Numbered from the stretch's first letter, positions 7,537 to 16,994 are shown. The stretch is 64,000 bases of DNA from UBA4744 sp963717135 (GCA_963717135.1 CAVQVN010000003.1:124001-188000), one strand, 5' to 3'. The notes: generated by a model not told the origin, from the letters alone. Program-made: numbers and translations.

Positions 7537-9135
7537 TTATCCGGCAATGCCCCGCTGACGGAACTCGAAGACGTTGGAAGAGAGGCCGTTCCCCAGGTGC
7601 TCGGCGAGGACCTCGACGACCTGCTCGTCGAACTGGGTACCCGAGTTGCGGCGGATCTCGGCAAGTGCTTCAGTTGGGGTAAGCGGTCGCTGATACGACC
7701 GGGGCATTGTCATTGCGTCAAACGCGTCGGCTACCAGCAGAATGCGGGCCAGAAGAGGAATCTCCTCACCGGTGAGTCCGCGGGGATACCCGGTCCCGTC
7801 CATGCGCTCGTGATGACAAAGGACGGCGTTCGAGACTTCGACGTGAACCGCGTCGGCGACCAGGTCATGTCCGTTCTGGGGGTGGTCTCGCACGACGTCC
7901 CACTCGGCGGCGTCCAATGGTCCGGGCTTGATCAAGATGGAATCGGGAACGCCGAGCATCCCCACGTCATGCAGCAGCGCGGCCAGCCTCAGACGACCCA
8001 ACCGGGCAACCGACAACCCTAGGCGACCTCCCAGAAACGGCGCGAGGTCCGCCACCCGCACCGAATGCTCCACCAGATACGGAACCCGCATTCGCAGAGC
8101 CGCCAACAGCGCCCCGACCACCGGTCCGGTCGTCGGGCGTGCCCTGGTGAGCTGCACGGTCATCGACGAGTCCCCGGCCAGGCGGGAACAGTCCTTGCCT
8201 TCATGCTTAGCCTGGTAAAGGGCGGTATCGGCCGATTCGAGGAGTTCATCCCGTTCGGTTGCGTGGTCGGGGAAGACGGCCACACCCAAACTGATGGTCA
8301 CACTGCCGACCTCAGGTATCGGAAAGGCCGCCACCGCCGTACGAATTCTCTCGGCGGCGCGCATTCCGCCTTCCTCGTCGGTCTCGGGCAAGACGAAACC
8401 GAACTCCTCCCCGCCGATCCGACAGGCGAGATCCACCTCACGGAGTTGCGTCCGGAACACATCTCCAAGAGACCTGAGCACCGCATCGCCGACCGCGTGC
8501 CCGAAGGCATCGTTGACCATCTTGAAATCGTCGATGTCGGCGATGATCACGGCCACCGGGCGCTGATAACGGGCTCCCCGTTCGAGTTCCTCAGCAAGGC
8601 GGTCGAAGAAGAACCCGTGATTCTTGAGCCCGGTGAGTGAGTCGGTGACGGACAACGCCTGGAGGCGCGCGACCATCTTTTCCAGCTCGACATTGCGAAC
8701 CCGCTCGCGGTCGTAGAGTCGCGACACTTCTTCGAGAACCGGGCGGCTCGCTTCGGCTGACAACAAACCCGAGCCGGCTGAAACCGACCGCACCGCGGCG
8801 ATCAGCTCGGCCGGCTTTCCCTTGACCACATAGGCGGCCGCGCCGGCGCCAACCATATCTCCAATTCTGCCGATGTTCTCGAACGAGGCGACGGCCACGA
8901 TCTCCATTCGCCGATCAGCTTCCTCGCGCAGTCGGCGGGCCGTAACCGCCGGACCGATACCCGACAGCCCGGCATCGATAACGGCCACCGTCGGGTGAGC
9001 GGACTGGGCCAGGGCGAGAGCCTGTTCCCCGCTGGCAGCCTCGCCGACGATCTCGACGCGGGCCGACGCCAGGACGTTGGCCGTCACCGTCCTGGTGACA
9101 GAATCAGAATCAACGAGCAAGACGCGCGGTTCCAT
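7537..9135 (-). CDS. REC-GGDEF-HD-GYP bifunctional c-di-GMP response regulator
   Basis: 532 residues in three domains. Receiver (about 1-120): acidic LVDSDS, phosphoacceptor VIDAGLSG, and Lys in YVVKGKP. Diguanylate cyclase (about 160-320): SLTGLKNHGFFFDRLAEEL, DIDDFKMVNDAFGHAVGD and the active GGEEF. HD-GYP phosphodiesterase (about 340-532): LLHDVGMLGVPDSILIKPG, CHHERMDGTGYPRGL, LLVADAFDAMT. It can therefore in principle both make and break c-di-GMP, controlled by a cytoplasmic phosphorelay. No histidine kinase is adjacent. It is transcribed toward repeat copy B. Confidence 0.93.
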   Translation of the reverse strand: MEPRVLLVDSDSVTRTVTANVLASARVEIVGEAASGEQALALAQSAHPTVAVIDAGLSGIGPAVTARRLREEADRRMEIVAVASFENIGRIGDMVGAGAAAYVVKGKPAELIAAVRSVSAGSGLLSAEASRPVLEEVSRLYDRERVRNVELEKMVARLQALSVTDSLTGLKNHGFFFDRLAEELERGARYQRPVAVIIADIDDFKMVNDAFGHAVGDAVLRSLGDVFRTQLREVDLACRIGGEEFGFVLPETDEEGGMRAAERIRTAVAAFPIPEVGSVTISLGVAVFPDHATERDELLESADTALYQAKHEGKDCSRLAGDSSMTVQLTRARPTTGPVVGALLAALRMRVPYLVEHSVRVADLAPFLGGRLGLSVARLGRLRLAALLHDVGMLGVPDSILIKPGPLDAAEWDVVRDHPQNGHDLVADAVHVEVSNAVLCHHERMDGTGYPRGLTGEEIPLLARILLVADAFDAMTMPRSYQRPLTPTEALAEIRRNSGTQFDEQVVEVLAEHLGNGLSSNVFEFRQRGIAG

Positions 9136-9186
9136 TTCACCAGGTGTATCGACATCAGAGGCCCGGAAATTGAGAGGCAGTGTGGC

Positions 9187-9678
9187 CTAGGAACCAATAT
9201 GCACGGATTCCAGGCCTGCGTATGGTCCCAGGAATTCGAGGGTGGTCCCCCCGACGATGCGGGCGAAATAGTGGGCGTCTAGCAATTCCAGCTCGGCGTC
9301 GGTCAGTTCGTCCTTGAGCACGAGGTCGCCGGCGTCCTCGCTGTCGACGAGATGAGCGGTGACCGGGGCATACTCATCGACCACATCCTCCATGATGTTG
9401 CGAAGGTCCTGTTCGGTATAAGCGCCCGGCCCTACCAAAACGACGTACTCGTCAGATCCGGTGTCTCCGGCGATGATGTCGTAAGTGGGGGGCTCAACGG
9501 GGCCAACATTGGTCGTGGTGGTTTCATCGCCGGTTGTGCCGTCGGTGGAGGTAACCCCGCTGGTAGTGGTCGTGGTTGGCGATCCCCCCGTGGTGGTGGT
9601 CAGATCAGCGTCGTCACCGCGGTTGCAGGCTGCGGCTGCGAGAGCCAGGGCCAGAGCCAGGATTACAAAACGTCGCAT
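9187..9678 (-). CDS. Thr-rich lipoprotein of unknown function
   Basis: 163 residues. MRRFVILALALALAAAAC is a lipoprotein signal with Cys18 as the likely lipidated residue. A long Thr/Gly/Ser linker follows (about 25-58, many TTTT runs), typical of actinobacterial surface lipoproteins. The folded part (YDIIAGDTGSDEYVVLVGPG onward) has no motif I recognise. It should be tethered to the outer face of the membrane. The gene stands alone between the c-di-GMP gene and the aminotransferase. Confidence 0.75.
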   Translation of the reverse strand: MRRFVILALALALAAAACNRGDDADLTTTTGGSPTTTTTSGVTSTDGTTGDETTTTNVGPVEPPTYDIIAGDTGSDEYVVLVGPGAYTEQDLRNIMEDVVDEYAPVTAHLVDSEDAGDLVLKDELTDAELELLDAHYFARIVGGTTLEFLGPYAGLESVHIGS

Positions 9679-9757
9679 GGTGTCACTCTACCTTTGTGGC
9701 TACTTCTCCAACGGAAGCCGGAGCAAGAGAGTTCCCGGGACGCCACCGACACCCTGC

Positions 9758-10579
9758 TCAGGACGTCTCGGCCTCCACCCGGGAACGGTAAGCCGCCATC
9801 AGCTTGCCGGTGACGGGGCCGGTCGCGAACCTCGTGGTTCCGACTCGGTCAACCGGGGTTACCTCTTTGAGAGTGGAAAGGGCGAAGACCTCGTCGGCCT
9901 CGAGCACTCGATCGAGAGCGAATCGGCCCTCATCAACGGTCAACCCCAGCTTGGTGGCTTCTTCCAAGGTCACCATTCGGGTAATCGAGGCCAGGATCCC
10001 CAGATCGAGTGACGGAGTCTCGATCACTCCATCTACCACCCAACCGATAGAAAAGGTCGGGCCTTCCAGCACGAACCCGTTGCCCGATATCAGCAGTGCG
10101 TCCGTGAACCCTTCCGCCCGAGCGGTCCGCCAGGCAGACATGTTGGGCGCATACGAGAGGGTCTTGGCCCCCATCAACTCCCAAGGGACTCCTCCCGATT
10201 GCCAGGGCGCCGCGGTGGGTCGCACCGAGACGCTCCCAGGAGAGTCTGGTACAGGTTCCCAAAACACCACCACCCGGGCCGGGCAATCAACCTCTGGGTC
10301 CGACCCACCTCTGGTCACGATGATCCGCACCGAGCAGTCGTGACCGTCTTCGGCGACAGCGCCGGCCCAGCGGGCGATCTCCGACAGATCGGGGAGTTCG
10401 AGCTGCATCTGAGCGGCGCTTCGCTGCAATCTGGCGAGATGTGCATCGAGTCGGAACAGCCGGCCCCGGTATGAACGGACGGCTTCGAAGATTCCGTCGC
10501 CGCGCAGCAAACCCCAATCGAAGACCGAGATGGTCGCATGCTGGGGGTCGACCGGCCGGCCGTCGATGATCACTCGCAT
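9758..10579 (-). CDS. Class IV aminotransferase (PabC/IlvE/D-amino-acid type)
   Basis: 273 residues of the fold-type IV PLP family. SVFDWGLLRGDGIFEAVRSY is the signature N-terminus, KTLSYAPN contains the PLP lysine, LEGPTFSIGWVVDG and the late LSTLKEVTPVDRVG fit the active-site and phosphate loops. Candidate activities are aminodeoxychorismate lyase, branched-chain or D-amino-acid transamination; length and loop sequence do not separate them. It lies 51 nt downstream of nadE on the same strand and could be co-transcribed. Confidence 0.85.
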   Translation of the reverse strand: MRVIIDGRPVDPQHATISVFDWGLLRGDGIFEAVRSYRGRLFRLDAHLARLQRSAAQMQLELPDLSEIARWAGAVAEDGHDCSVRIIVTRGGSDPEVDCPARVVVFWEPVPDSPGSVSVRPTAAPWQSGGVPWELMGAKTLSYAPNMSAWRTARAEGFTDALLISGNGFVLEGPTFSIGWVVDGVIETPSLDLGILASITRMVTLEEATKLGLTVDEGRFALDRVLEADEVFALSTLKEVTPVDRVGTTRFATGPVTGKLMAAYRSRVEAETS

Positions 10580-10630
10580 CAGCGAGAGGATAGTGGCCGG
10601 TTCAGCAGGAACCTGTGATCGGCGCCTTCG

Positions 10631-12346
10631 TCAGCCTTCCCGGTAACGATTGGTGATCGGCAACCGGCGGTCTTTCCCGAAAGCCTTGCGAGTGATCCTG
10701 ACTCCGGGCGCCGCCTGGCGACGTTTGTACTCGTTGCGATCCACGGTATTCGCAATCCGGCTCACGAGATCCGTCGGATAACCGGCACCGACGATTTCCA
10801 GCACCGAGCGGTCTTCCTCGACGTAGCGAGAAAGAATCTGATCGAGGAGATCGTAGGGCGGCAAGCTGTCGCTGTCCTTCTGGTCGGGCCGTAACTCCGC
10901 CGACGGCGCTTTGTCGATGGTCGACCGCGGAATGACCTCGCCGTCGCGGTTCCGCCATTCGGCCAGCCGGTACACCAGGGTTTTGAATACGTCCTTGAGC
11001 ACCGAGTACCCGCCGGCCATATCGCCGTAGAGAGTGGCGTATCCCATCGCGACTTCCGATTTGTTGCCGGTGGTAACCACCATATGCCCGAATTTGTTCG
11101 AAAGGGCCATCAGAATCGCCCCCCGGACCCGTGCCTGCAGGTTCTCTTCCGCCACCCCGAACTCGGTGCCGGTGAAGGCTGGATCCAAGGCCTCCAGGAA
11201 CCCGGCAAAGGTCTCGTCGATCGGAATCACATCGAACCGGATACCCAATCGCTCGGCCAGGCTTCTGGCATCGACCAAAGACCCTTCGGACGAGAACCGG
11301 GAAGGCATGGCAACGCCCCAAACGGACTCCGGGCCCAGCGCGTCGGCCGCCACCGCCGCCGATAGAGCCGAGTCGATACCACCCGATAGCCCGATCACGA
11401 CATGCTCAAACCCGTTCTTGCGAACGTAGTCGCCAAGACCGGTTACCAGCGCCTGATAGATCTCGGCCTCTTCCGGTTCGAGGCGAGGAGCCGATGGAGG
11501 GATAGGTCGGGGAGCGCGTTCGACCAGCAGATCGTTGCGAACGGTGACCACCGCCCCGGTGGGAACGCGCAGCGCGCCGAGCGGAGTATCGACCACAAAT
11601 CGCTCTTCTTGAAACTCGGCCGCCCGGTAGAGCAGGTCACCGAAGGCATCAAAAACCATGCTGTCCCCCTCGAAAACCAGTTCATCCTGGCCACCCACCA
11701 GATTGACGTAAGCCACCGGAACCCCGGATCGAGAAGCCTGAGCGGCCAGCAAGGCCGCCCGCTCTTCGGCCTTGTGAGTGTGATAGGGCGAGGCGTTGAT
11801 GTTGAGCAAGACCCGCGCCCCGGCGGCGGCTTGATGGGTCGGAGGACCGTCCGGGATCCAGATGTCCTCGCAGATGGACACGCCGACCGGGACGCCCCCC
11901 ACATCCCATATCCGGGACCGTTCCCGACCCGGCACGAAATAGCGGTCCTCGTCGAATACCCCGTAATTGGGAAGCAGCACCTTGTGATAGACACCCCGTA
12001 TCTCTCCCCGATAGAGAAGAGCGGCCGCGTTGGCCACGCAACGCACCGCGGCATCCTCCAGCGGATCCGTCACCGGGCCGACGCGGTCGGCAAACCCGAC
12101 CACCGTGACAACATCACCGGCCAGGACCGCCAACCGGCGGAGCACATCGAGATTGGCCTGGATGAACGCGGGACGGATCAAGAGGTCCTCAGGTGGGTAG
12201 CCCGTGATGGCCAGCTCTGGAAGGAGCAGCACGTCGGCACTCTGTTCCTCTGCCCACATCATGACCCGGGCGATGCGCTCGTAATTGCCTTCGAGATCGC
12301 CTACCACCAGATTCAGTTGAGCGCCGGCCACGCGTAGAAAGTCCAT
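10631..12346 (-). CDS. nadE: Glutamine-dependent NAD+ synthetase
   Basis: 571 residues in two parts. The N-terminal nitrilase-like glutaminase has its Glu in LLLPELAITGYPPEDLL, Lys in YHKVLLPNYGVFDED and Cys in VGVSICEDIWIPDGP. The C-terminal ATP pyrophosphatase carries VIGLSGGIDSALSAAVAADA and AELRPDQKDSDSLPPYDLLD. It amidates nicotinic acid adenine dinucleotide with ammonia channelled from glutamine, the last step of NAD+ synthesis. The length fits the bacterial two-domain form. It diverges from glnE across the tandem repeat at 12390-12531. Confidence 0.95.
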   Translation of the reverse strand: MDFLRVAGAQLNLVVGDLEGNYERIARVMMWAEEQSADVLLLPELAITGYPPEDLLIRPAFIQANLDVLRRLAVLAGDVVTVVGFADRVGPVTDPLEDAAVRCVANAAALLYRGEIRGVYHKVLLPNYGVFDEDRYFVPGRERSRIWDVGGVPVGVSICEDIWIPDGPPTHQAAAGARVLLNINASPYHTHKAEERAALLAAQASRSGVPVAYVNLVGGQDELVFEGDSMVFDAFGDLLYRAAEFQEERFVVDTPLGALRVPTGAVVTVRNDLLVERAPRPIPPSAPRLEPEEAEIYQALVTGLGDYVRKNGFEHVVIGLSGGIDSALSAAVAADALGPESVWGVAMPSRFSSEGSLVDARSLAERLGIRFDVIPIDETFAGFLEALDPAFTGTEFGVAEENLQARVRGAILMALSNKFGHMVVTTGNKSEVAMGYATLYGDMAGGYSVLKDVFKTLVYRLAEWRNRDGEVIPRSTIDKAPSAELRPDQKDSDSLPPYDLLDQILSRYVEEDRSVLEIVGAGYPTDLVSRIANTVDRNEYKRRQAAPGVRITRKAFGKDRRLPITNRYREG

Positions 12347-12389
12347 GCGGGAAGCCTAGAACGTTGGATCGCAGCGAAGCTTCCCCATC

Positions 12390-12531
12390 CGTTCCAGCGT
12401 CAGTTTCCTGCAATATGTGTCGGAGATTGACGCAAGAACAGAACACGATCGAGGCCTAGCCGTTCCGGCGTCAGTTTCCTGCGCTGTGTGTCGGAGATTG
12501 ACGCAAGAACAGAACACGATCGAGGCCTAGC
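12390..12531. repeat. Tandem pair of 51-nt palindromic repeats (copies C1 and C2)
   Basis: Two 71-nt direct units (12390-12460 and 12461-12531) each contain the palindrome: arms CGTTCCAGCGTCA/TGACGCAAGAACA at 12390-12440, and CGTTCCGGCGTCA/TGACGCAAGAACA at 12461-12511. Each is followed by the same tail, GAACACGATCGAGGCCTAGC. The units differ at only a few positions, so the duplication is recent. They occupy the nadE/glnE divergent promoter region, and the last unit ends 9 nt before the glnE ATG. Confidence 0.9.
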
Positions 12532-12540
12532 CTGGCTTTG

Positions 12541-15483
12541 ATGGCCAAGGAACCTTCTCCGACCCGGCTGGGGATTCCCCAAACGCTGGTGCCCCGCTTT
12601 GGTTCGGTCGGGTGGATCGGCGGCGACGGCTTGGTGGTGGAACCGGCGATCGAGCTCTTGCAAAACGTCCGCCGTGGCCCGGAGCCGGAGCCGACCCTCG
12701 ACCGCCTGATCACCATCCTCGAAGCTTCCCCCGAACTGGCCGATCGAGCCCTCGCCCACCCCGGCACGGGTAACGCCCTCGTCGCCATCACCGGCGCGAG
12801 CCGGGCCTTGTCCGCCACAGTACGAACTAATCCCGACTGGCTCGATCAAGAGGAACCGGTCTTCGTGCGGCCAACCGACGACCTGTCCGCGACGGCGTGT
12901 CTGACGGCGGTGCGGCGGTTTGTGCGGCGGCGGTTGTTGTGGATTGCGGTGCGGGATTTGTTGGGTCAAGTGTCGATGCCGGAAGTGGGCCGGGACCTGG
13001 CCGATACCGCCGACGCGGCCGCCGCGGCGGCCCTGGCGGCCATCGAGGACGAGGTCCGGCTCTCCCCCAACTTCACCGAACTGCCTTCTGTGCCTTTGGC
13101 GGTGATCGCCATGGGCAAGTGGGGAGGACGAGAACTCAACTACTCGTCCGATATCGATGTGCTGTTCGTCTACGACCCGCCCGCCGGGGTCGACCCCGAG
13201 CTGGCTCGCCGCTACGCCAACAAAACCGCCACCGAGTTCATGGCCGCCCTCGGCAAAGTCACCCCGGACGGAGCCGCTTTCCGGGTCGACGCCGACCTCC
13301 GACCAGAAGGCAAAAACGGTCCCCTGGCCCGTTCCCTCGACAGCTACGCCGGTTACTACGACCAATGGGCCCAAACCTGGGAGTTCCAATCGCTCATCAA
13401 AGCCCGCCCCGCCGCCGGCGATCAACACCTCGGGGAACGCTTCAAACAACTCATCGCCCCCCACGTCTACCCCGAAACCCTCAACCCCGACGCCATCCGA
13501 GCCATCCGCACCATGAAAGCCCGCATCGAGGGACGGGCCGAGCGAAGAGGGGTCGCCCATTCTGAGATCAAACGGGGATTCGGCGGCCTCCGGGACGTGG
13601 AGTTTGCCGTCCAGTTGCTACAGCTCGTGCACGGCCGCTTCGACGAGGCACTTCGCTCGCCCAACACGCTCGAGGTACTCAACACCCTCGGCGAACACGA
13701 CTATGTCCGCGATGAGGATGCCGAGGATCTCGCCACCTCGTACCGGTGGTTGCGCGACCTGGAGCACCGCCTCCAGCTCTACGACCTCCGCCAGACCCAT
13801 ACCCTCCCGGATGATCGTGCCGCCCGAACCCGACTGGCCAAGAGCATGGGGTTCCGAGATGGCAGCGGGCGGGATGCTCTCGACAGTTTCGAAGACGAAC
13901 TGGTCGGCCACCGCGCCACGATCCGCACTATCCACGAACGCCTCTTCTACCGGCCGCTCCTCGAAGTGTTCGCTGCTTCGCCGACCGTTCATCTGTCACC
14001 CGAGGGAGCAACCCGTCAGCTGGCCGCCCTCGGTTTTCAGGACGCGGCGGCGGCCCGGCGAGCGCTCGAGGAGTTGACGAGCGGTTTGTCCAGACGCTCG
14101 CGGCTCATGCAACAGATGCTGCCGTTGATGATGGACTGGCTGTCGGATTCCCCCCACCCGGATCTGGGTCTCGAACAGTTACGCCTCCTCGTGACCTCAA
14201 CTCCCGACAATGCTGCGTTGATAGCCACCTTGCGTGACACACCGGTGGCGGCCGAGCGACTGTGCCACTTGCTGGGCACCAGCCGGCTACTCGGTCAAAT
14301 GCTCGATCGTCTCCCCGAGTTCATGTCCCGTCTGGGCGACGATCGAGCCCTGGCGGCACGGCCGACCCGGGAAGATTTGACCGAAAGCGCTATCCAGCAT
14401 GTCCTGCTGCGTGCCAACTATGCGGAACGATTCCGGGCGGTGCGGCGGTTTGTGCGGCGGCGGTTGTTGTGGATTGCGGTGCGGGATTTGTTGGGTCAAG
14501 CGTCGATGCCGGAAGTGGGCCGGGACCTGGCCGATACCGCCGACGCGGCCGCCGCGGCGGCCCTGGCGGCCATCGAGGACGAGGTCCGGCTCTCCCCCAA
14601 CTTCACCGAACTGCCTTCTGTGCCTTTGGCGGTGATCGCCATGGGCAAGTGGGGAGGACGAGAACTCAACTACTCGTCCGATATCGATGTGCTGTTCGTC
14701 TACGACCCGCCCGCCGGGGTCGACCCCGAGCTGGCTCGCCGCTACGCCAACAAAACCGCCACCGAGTTCATGGCCGCCCTCGGCAAAGTCACCCCGGACG
14801 GAGCCGCTTTCCGGGTCGACGCCGACCTCCGACCAGAAGGCAAAAACGGTCCCCTGGCCCGTTCCCTCGACAGCTACGCCGGTTACTACGACCAATGGGC
14901 CCAAACCTGGGAGTTCCAATCGCTCATCAAAGCCCGCCCCGCCGCCGGCGATCAACACCTCGGGGAACGCTTCAAACAACTCATCGCCCCCCACGTCTAC
15001 CCCGAAACCCTCAACCCCGACGCCATCCGAGCCATCCGCACCATGAAAGCCCGCATCGAAAGCGAGCGGCTGGGCCCCGGCGAAGACCCGGACTTCCACC
15101 TGAAACTCGGCAGAGGCGGGATGAACGACATCGAATTCCTGGTCCAGCTGATGCAGATGCGCTTCGGGAACCGGCACCCGGCTATCCAGACACCGGGGAC
15201 GCTCGCCGCTTTCGAGGCGCTGACCGTCACCGGGCACATCTCGCCTACCGAGGCAGAGGACCTCATCGGGGCCTACCGGTTCTGTGGCACTCTTCGCAAC
15301 CGCCTCTTCCTTCAATACGGTCGCCCGGTTGACTCGCTTCCCGCCGACCAGGATGAGCTGACCAGATTGGCTCTGTCGCTGGGCAGGTATGACGCTCCCC
15401 GGTCTGCGCTGCGAGAGGAATATCGCCGTGTTACACGTCGCGCCCGCAGGCTCGTCGAACAACGCTTCTACCGGGACTCGTGA
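12541..15483 (+). CDS. glnE: Glutamine synthetase adenylyltransferase/adenylyl-removase with near-identical domain cores
   Basis: 980 residues, normal for GlnE, which adenylylates and de-adenylylates glutamine synthetase from two homologous nucleotidyltransferase domains. Both domains here contain MGKWGGRELNYSSDIDVLFV and FRVDADLRPEGKNGPLARSL. Residues about 123-329 and 633-839 are essentially the same sequence, encoded by a 624-bp direct repeat. From family knowledge both copies look like the N-terminal (adenylyl-removing) type, while the flanks of the second copy (HLKLGRGGMNDIEFLVQLMQ) are C-terminal type. This suggests the C-terminal core was overwritten. ATG 12541 is chosen, 9 nt after repeat C2; TAGCCT at 12527 could give a leaderless message. 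Confidence 0.92.
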   Translation: MAKEPSPTRLGIPQTLVPRFGSVGWIGGDGLVVEPAIELLQNVRRGPEPEPTLDRLITILEASPELADRALAHPGTGNALVAITGASRALSATVRTNPDWLDQEEPVFVRPTDDLSATACLTAVRRFVRRRLLWIAVRDLLGQVSMPEVGRDLADTADAAAAAALAAIEDEVRLSPNFTELPSVPLAVIAMGKWGGRELNYSSDIDVLFVYDPPAGVDPELARRYANKTATEFMAALGKVTPDGAAFRVDADLRPEGKNGPLARSLDSYAGYYDQWAQTWEFQSLIKARPAAGDQHLGERFKQLIAPHVYPETLNPDAIRAIRTMKARIEGRAERRGVAHSEIKRGFGGLRDVEFAVQLLQLVHGRFDEALRSPNTLEVLNTLGEHDYVRDEDAEDLATSYRWLRDLEHRLQLYDLRQTHTLPDDRAARTRLAKSMGFRDGSGRDALDSFEDELVGHRATIRTIHERLFYRPLLEVFAASPTVHLSPEGATRQLAALGFQDAAAARRALEELTSGLSRRSRLMQQMLPLMMDWLSDSPHPDLGLEQLRLLVTSTPDNAALIATLRDTPVAAERLCHLLGTSRLLGQMLDRLPEFMSRLGDDRALAARPTREDLTESAIQHVLLRANYAERFRAVRRFVRRRLLWIAVRDLLGQASMPEVGRDLADTADAAAAAALAAIEDEVRLSPNFTELPSVPLAVIAMGKWGGRELNYSSDIDVLFVYDPPAGVDPELARRYANKTATEFMAALGKVTPDGAAFRVDADLRPEGKNGPLARSLDSYAGYYDQWAQTWEFQSLIKARPAAGDQHLGERFKQLIAPHVYPETLNPDAIRAIRTMKARIESERLGPGEDPDFHLKLGRGGMNDIEFLVQLMQMRFGNRHPAIQTPGTLAAFEALTVTGHISPTEAEDLIGAYRFCGTLRNRLFLQYGRPVDSLPADQDELTRLALSLGRYDAPRSALREEYRRVTRRARRLVEQRFYRDS
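12906..13529 (+). repeat. Internal direct repeat of glnE, first copy
   Basis: 624 nt matching 14436-15059 by eye except for one base (T at 12971, C at 14501). The offset is 1530 nt (510 codons), so the frame is kept. Its first 60 nt use TTG and GTG codons unlike the flanking CTC/CTG-rich sequence. Confidence 0.95.
14436..15059 (+). repeat. Internal direct repeat of glnE, second copy
   Basis: Second copy of the 624-nt segment, inside the C-terminal adenylyltransferase domain. Identity ends sharply at both sides, as expected for a gene-conversion tract or a segmental replacement. Confidence 0.95.
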
Positions 15484-15575
15484 GCTCTCTCCGACCGACT
15501 CGCCTACCGACCGGCGTCCCAACTCGATAGCATGGCCCCAACCAGTTTCTCTTCCTGGGGAGCACGCGACTCGAT

Positions 15576-16760
15576 ATGGACCACCAGCTGAACGAAGTGC
15601 GAGCTATCGCCGCCCGGGTCGCTCCTCGGGCGGTCGAGCTGCGCAGAGCCATCCACCGCCGCCCGGAACTCGGACGTCAGGAGTTCGCCACCACCCAGCT
15701 GGTCGAGCGGGCTCTGGCCGGTGCCGGAATCAAGAGCAAAGTACGCTCGGCCGGTACCGGACTGACCGCCGAGATAGGTACCGGTGGGTCTCTGGTTGGA
15801 TTCCGGGCCGACCTCGATGCCCTACCCATCCACGAGCAAACCGGGCTCCCGTTCGCCTCCGAGTTGCCCGGATTGATGCATGCCTGCGGTCACGACGCCC
15901 ACACTGCGATCGCCGTCGGCACTGCTCTCGCCCTCCGGGAACTCGGCTCGCTTCCCGGCCGGGTTCGTTTCGTCTTTCAACCCGCCGAGGAACTCTTCCC
16001 GGGTGGTGCCGATGAGATGCTGCGCGAAGGAGCTATCGATGGTGTTCAAGCCATCATTGCCTTCCATGTCGATCCAACCCTCCCGCCCGGGCAGATCGGG
16101 TTCAAGACCGGCCCCATCACCAGTTCATCCGATCGGTTCCTCATCACAGTCGACGGTCCGGGCGGCCATACGGCCCGGCCCCATGAATCGGTCGACACGA
16201 TATTTGCCGCCGGCCAGATCATTACCCAGTTGCCCGGCTTACTGAACCGCCTCGTCGACGCTCGTCTGCCGCTTTCGCTGGTCTTTGGTCGAGTGCAGGG
16301 CGGTATCGCCGGCAACGTCATTCCCACTTCGGTTCAATTGAGCGGTACCTGCCGCTCGCTCGACCACGACACCTGGGAACGAATGCCCAAACTGATCGAC
16401 CGGTTGGTGCACGAGATCGTGGCTCCGCTGGGAGCCGCCGCCACCGTGAATTATGAGATAGGCATCCCCCCGGTCATCAACGACCAGTTCGTGGTGGCTG
16501 AGGTCGAGTACGCGGTGTCGAGCGTGCTGGGGACCCATGCCGTGGCCTTGACCCACGCCAGTTTGGGAGCCGAGGACTTCTCTTACTTTCTTCAGGAGAT
16601 CCCCGGAGCCCTCTTTCGGCTTGGTGCACAGTTGCCCGACCGCAAGACCGATCTCCATTCCGCCTGGTTTGACATCGACGAAGCCGCCATCGAAACCGGC
16701 ATTGTGGCCGGCACCACCGCCCTGCTGCGCTTGATGGCGTGTGAGTGGTCGGCGCCGTAG
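15576..16760 (+). CDS. M20-family amidohydrolase (hippurate hydrolase-like)
   Basis: 394 residues of the M20D peptidase/amidohydrolase group. Metal ligands are visible in GLMHACGHDAHTAIAVG, in the Glu-Glu of FVFQPAEELFPGG, and in IIAFHVDP; ALTHASLGAEDFSYFLQEIP supplies the C-terminal ligand. VELRRAIHRRPELGRQEF is the usual N-terminus. Relatives hydrolyse N-acyl amino acids such as hippurate, N-acetylcysteine or indole-acetyl amino acids; the actual substrate cannot be told. It is cytoplasmic, with no signal peptide. The stop codon lies in a terminator-like hairpin. Confidence 0.9.
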   Translation: MDHQLNEVRAIAARVAPRAVELRRAIHRRPELGRQEFATTQLVERALAGAGIKSKVRSAGTGLTAEIGTGGSLVGFRADLDALPIHEQTGLPFASELPGLMHACGHDAHTAIAVGTALALRELGSLPGRVRFVFQPAEELFPGGADEMLREGAIDGVQAIIAFHVDPTLPPGQIGFKTGPITSSSDRFLITVDGPGGHTARPHESVDTIFAAGQIITQLPGLLNRLVDARLPLSLVFGRVQGGIAGNVIPTSVQLSGTCRSLDHDTWERMPKLIDRLVHEIVAPLGAAATVNYEIGIPPVINDQFVVAEVEYAVSSVLGTHAVALTHASLGAEDFSYFLQEIPGALFRLGAQLPDRKTDLHSAWFDIDEAAIETGIVAGTTALLRLMACEWSAP

Positions 16761-16771
16761 GCGCCGACCAC
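16745..16771 (+). terminator. Hairpin over the M20 stop codon
   Basis: GTGGTCGGCGCC (16745-16756), loop GTA, GGCGCCGACCAC (16760-16771): a perfect 12-bp stem. The TAG stop spans the loop and the first stem base. A T-rich TGTCAGT repeat follows rather than a plain U tract. Confidence 0.65.
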
Positions 16772-16798
16772 GTTGTCAGTTGTCAGTTGTCAGTCTTG

Positions 16799-16884
16799 CC
16801 TCCCCCCTGACGAGCGCAGCTCGTCGAGAAGGGGGGAGTACCGGCGAAGCCGGGGAGGGGGGCCGGGGGGACGGTTCCCACCAA
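16799..16884. repeat. GC-rich structured repeat, first copy
   Basis: Starts CCTCCCCCC and ends GGTTCCCACCAAC, with several G6 runs able to pair with the opening C run. A related segment with the same ends lies at 22537-22627. It is part of a gene-free stretch (16772-16994) that also holds a TGTCAGT repeat and a heptamer array. Confidence 0.6.
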
Positions 16885-16888
16885 CGTC

Positions 16889-16958
16889 GCTCGATGCTCG
16901 ATGCTTGATGCTCGTAGCTCGCAGCTCGCAGCTCGTAGCTCGCAGCTCGTCGCTCGTC
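16889..16958. repeat. Heptamer tandem array, GCTCGNN
   Basis: Ten consecutive 7-nt units of the form GCTCG followed by AT, TA, CA or TC (one unit is GCTTGAT). Non-coding, between the M20 and helicase genes. Confidence 0.85.
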
Positions 16959-16994
16959 GATGGTTGAATAGTCGGGTCATCAATCGAGCGCTGC

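Noticed and set aside
12400..15522. Several long antisense and other-frame open reading frames over glnE
   Set aside because: They mirror the duplicated high-GC segment of glnE, with two near-identical versions of each. The glnE frame carries all family motifs.
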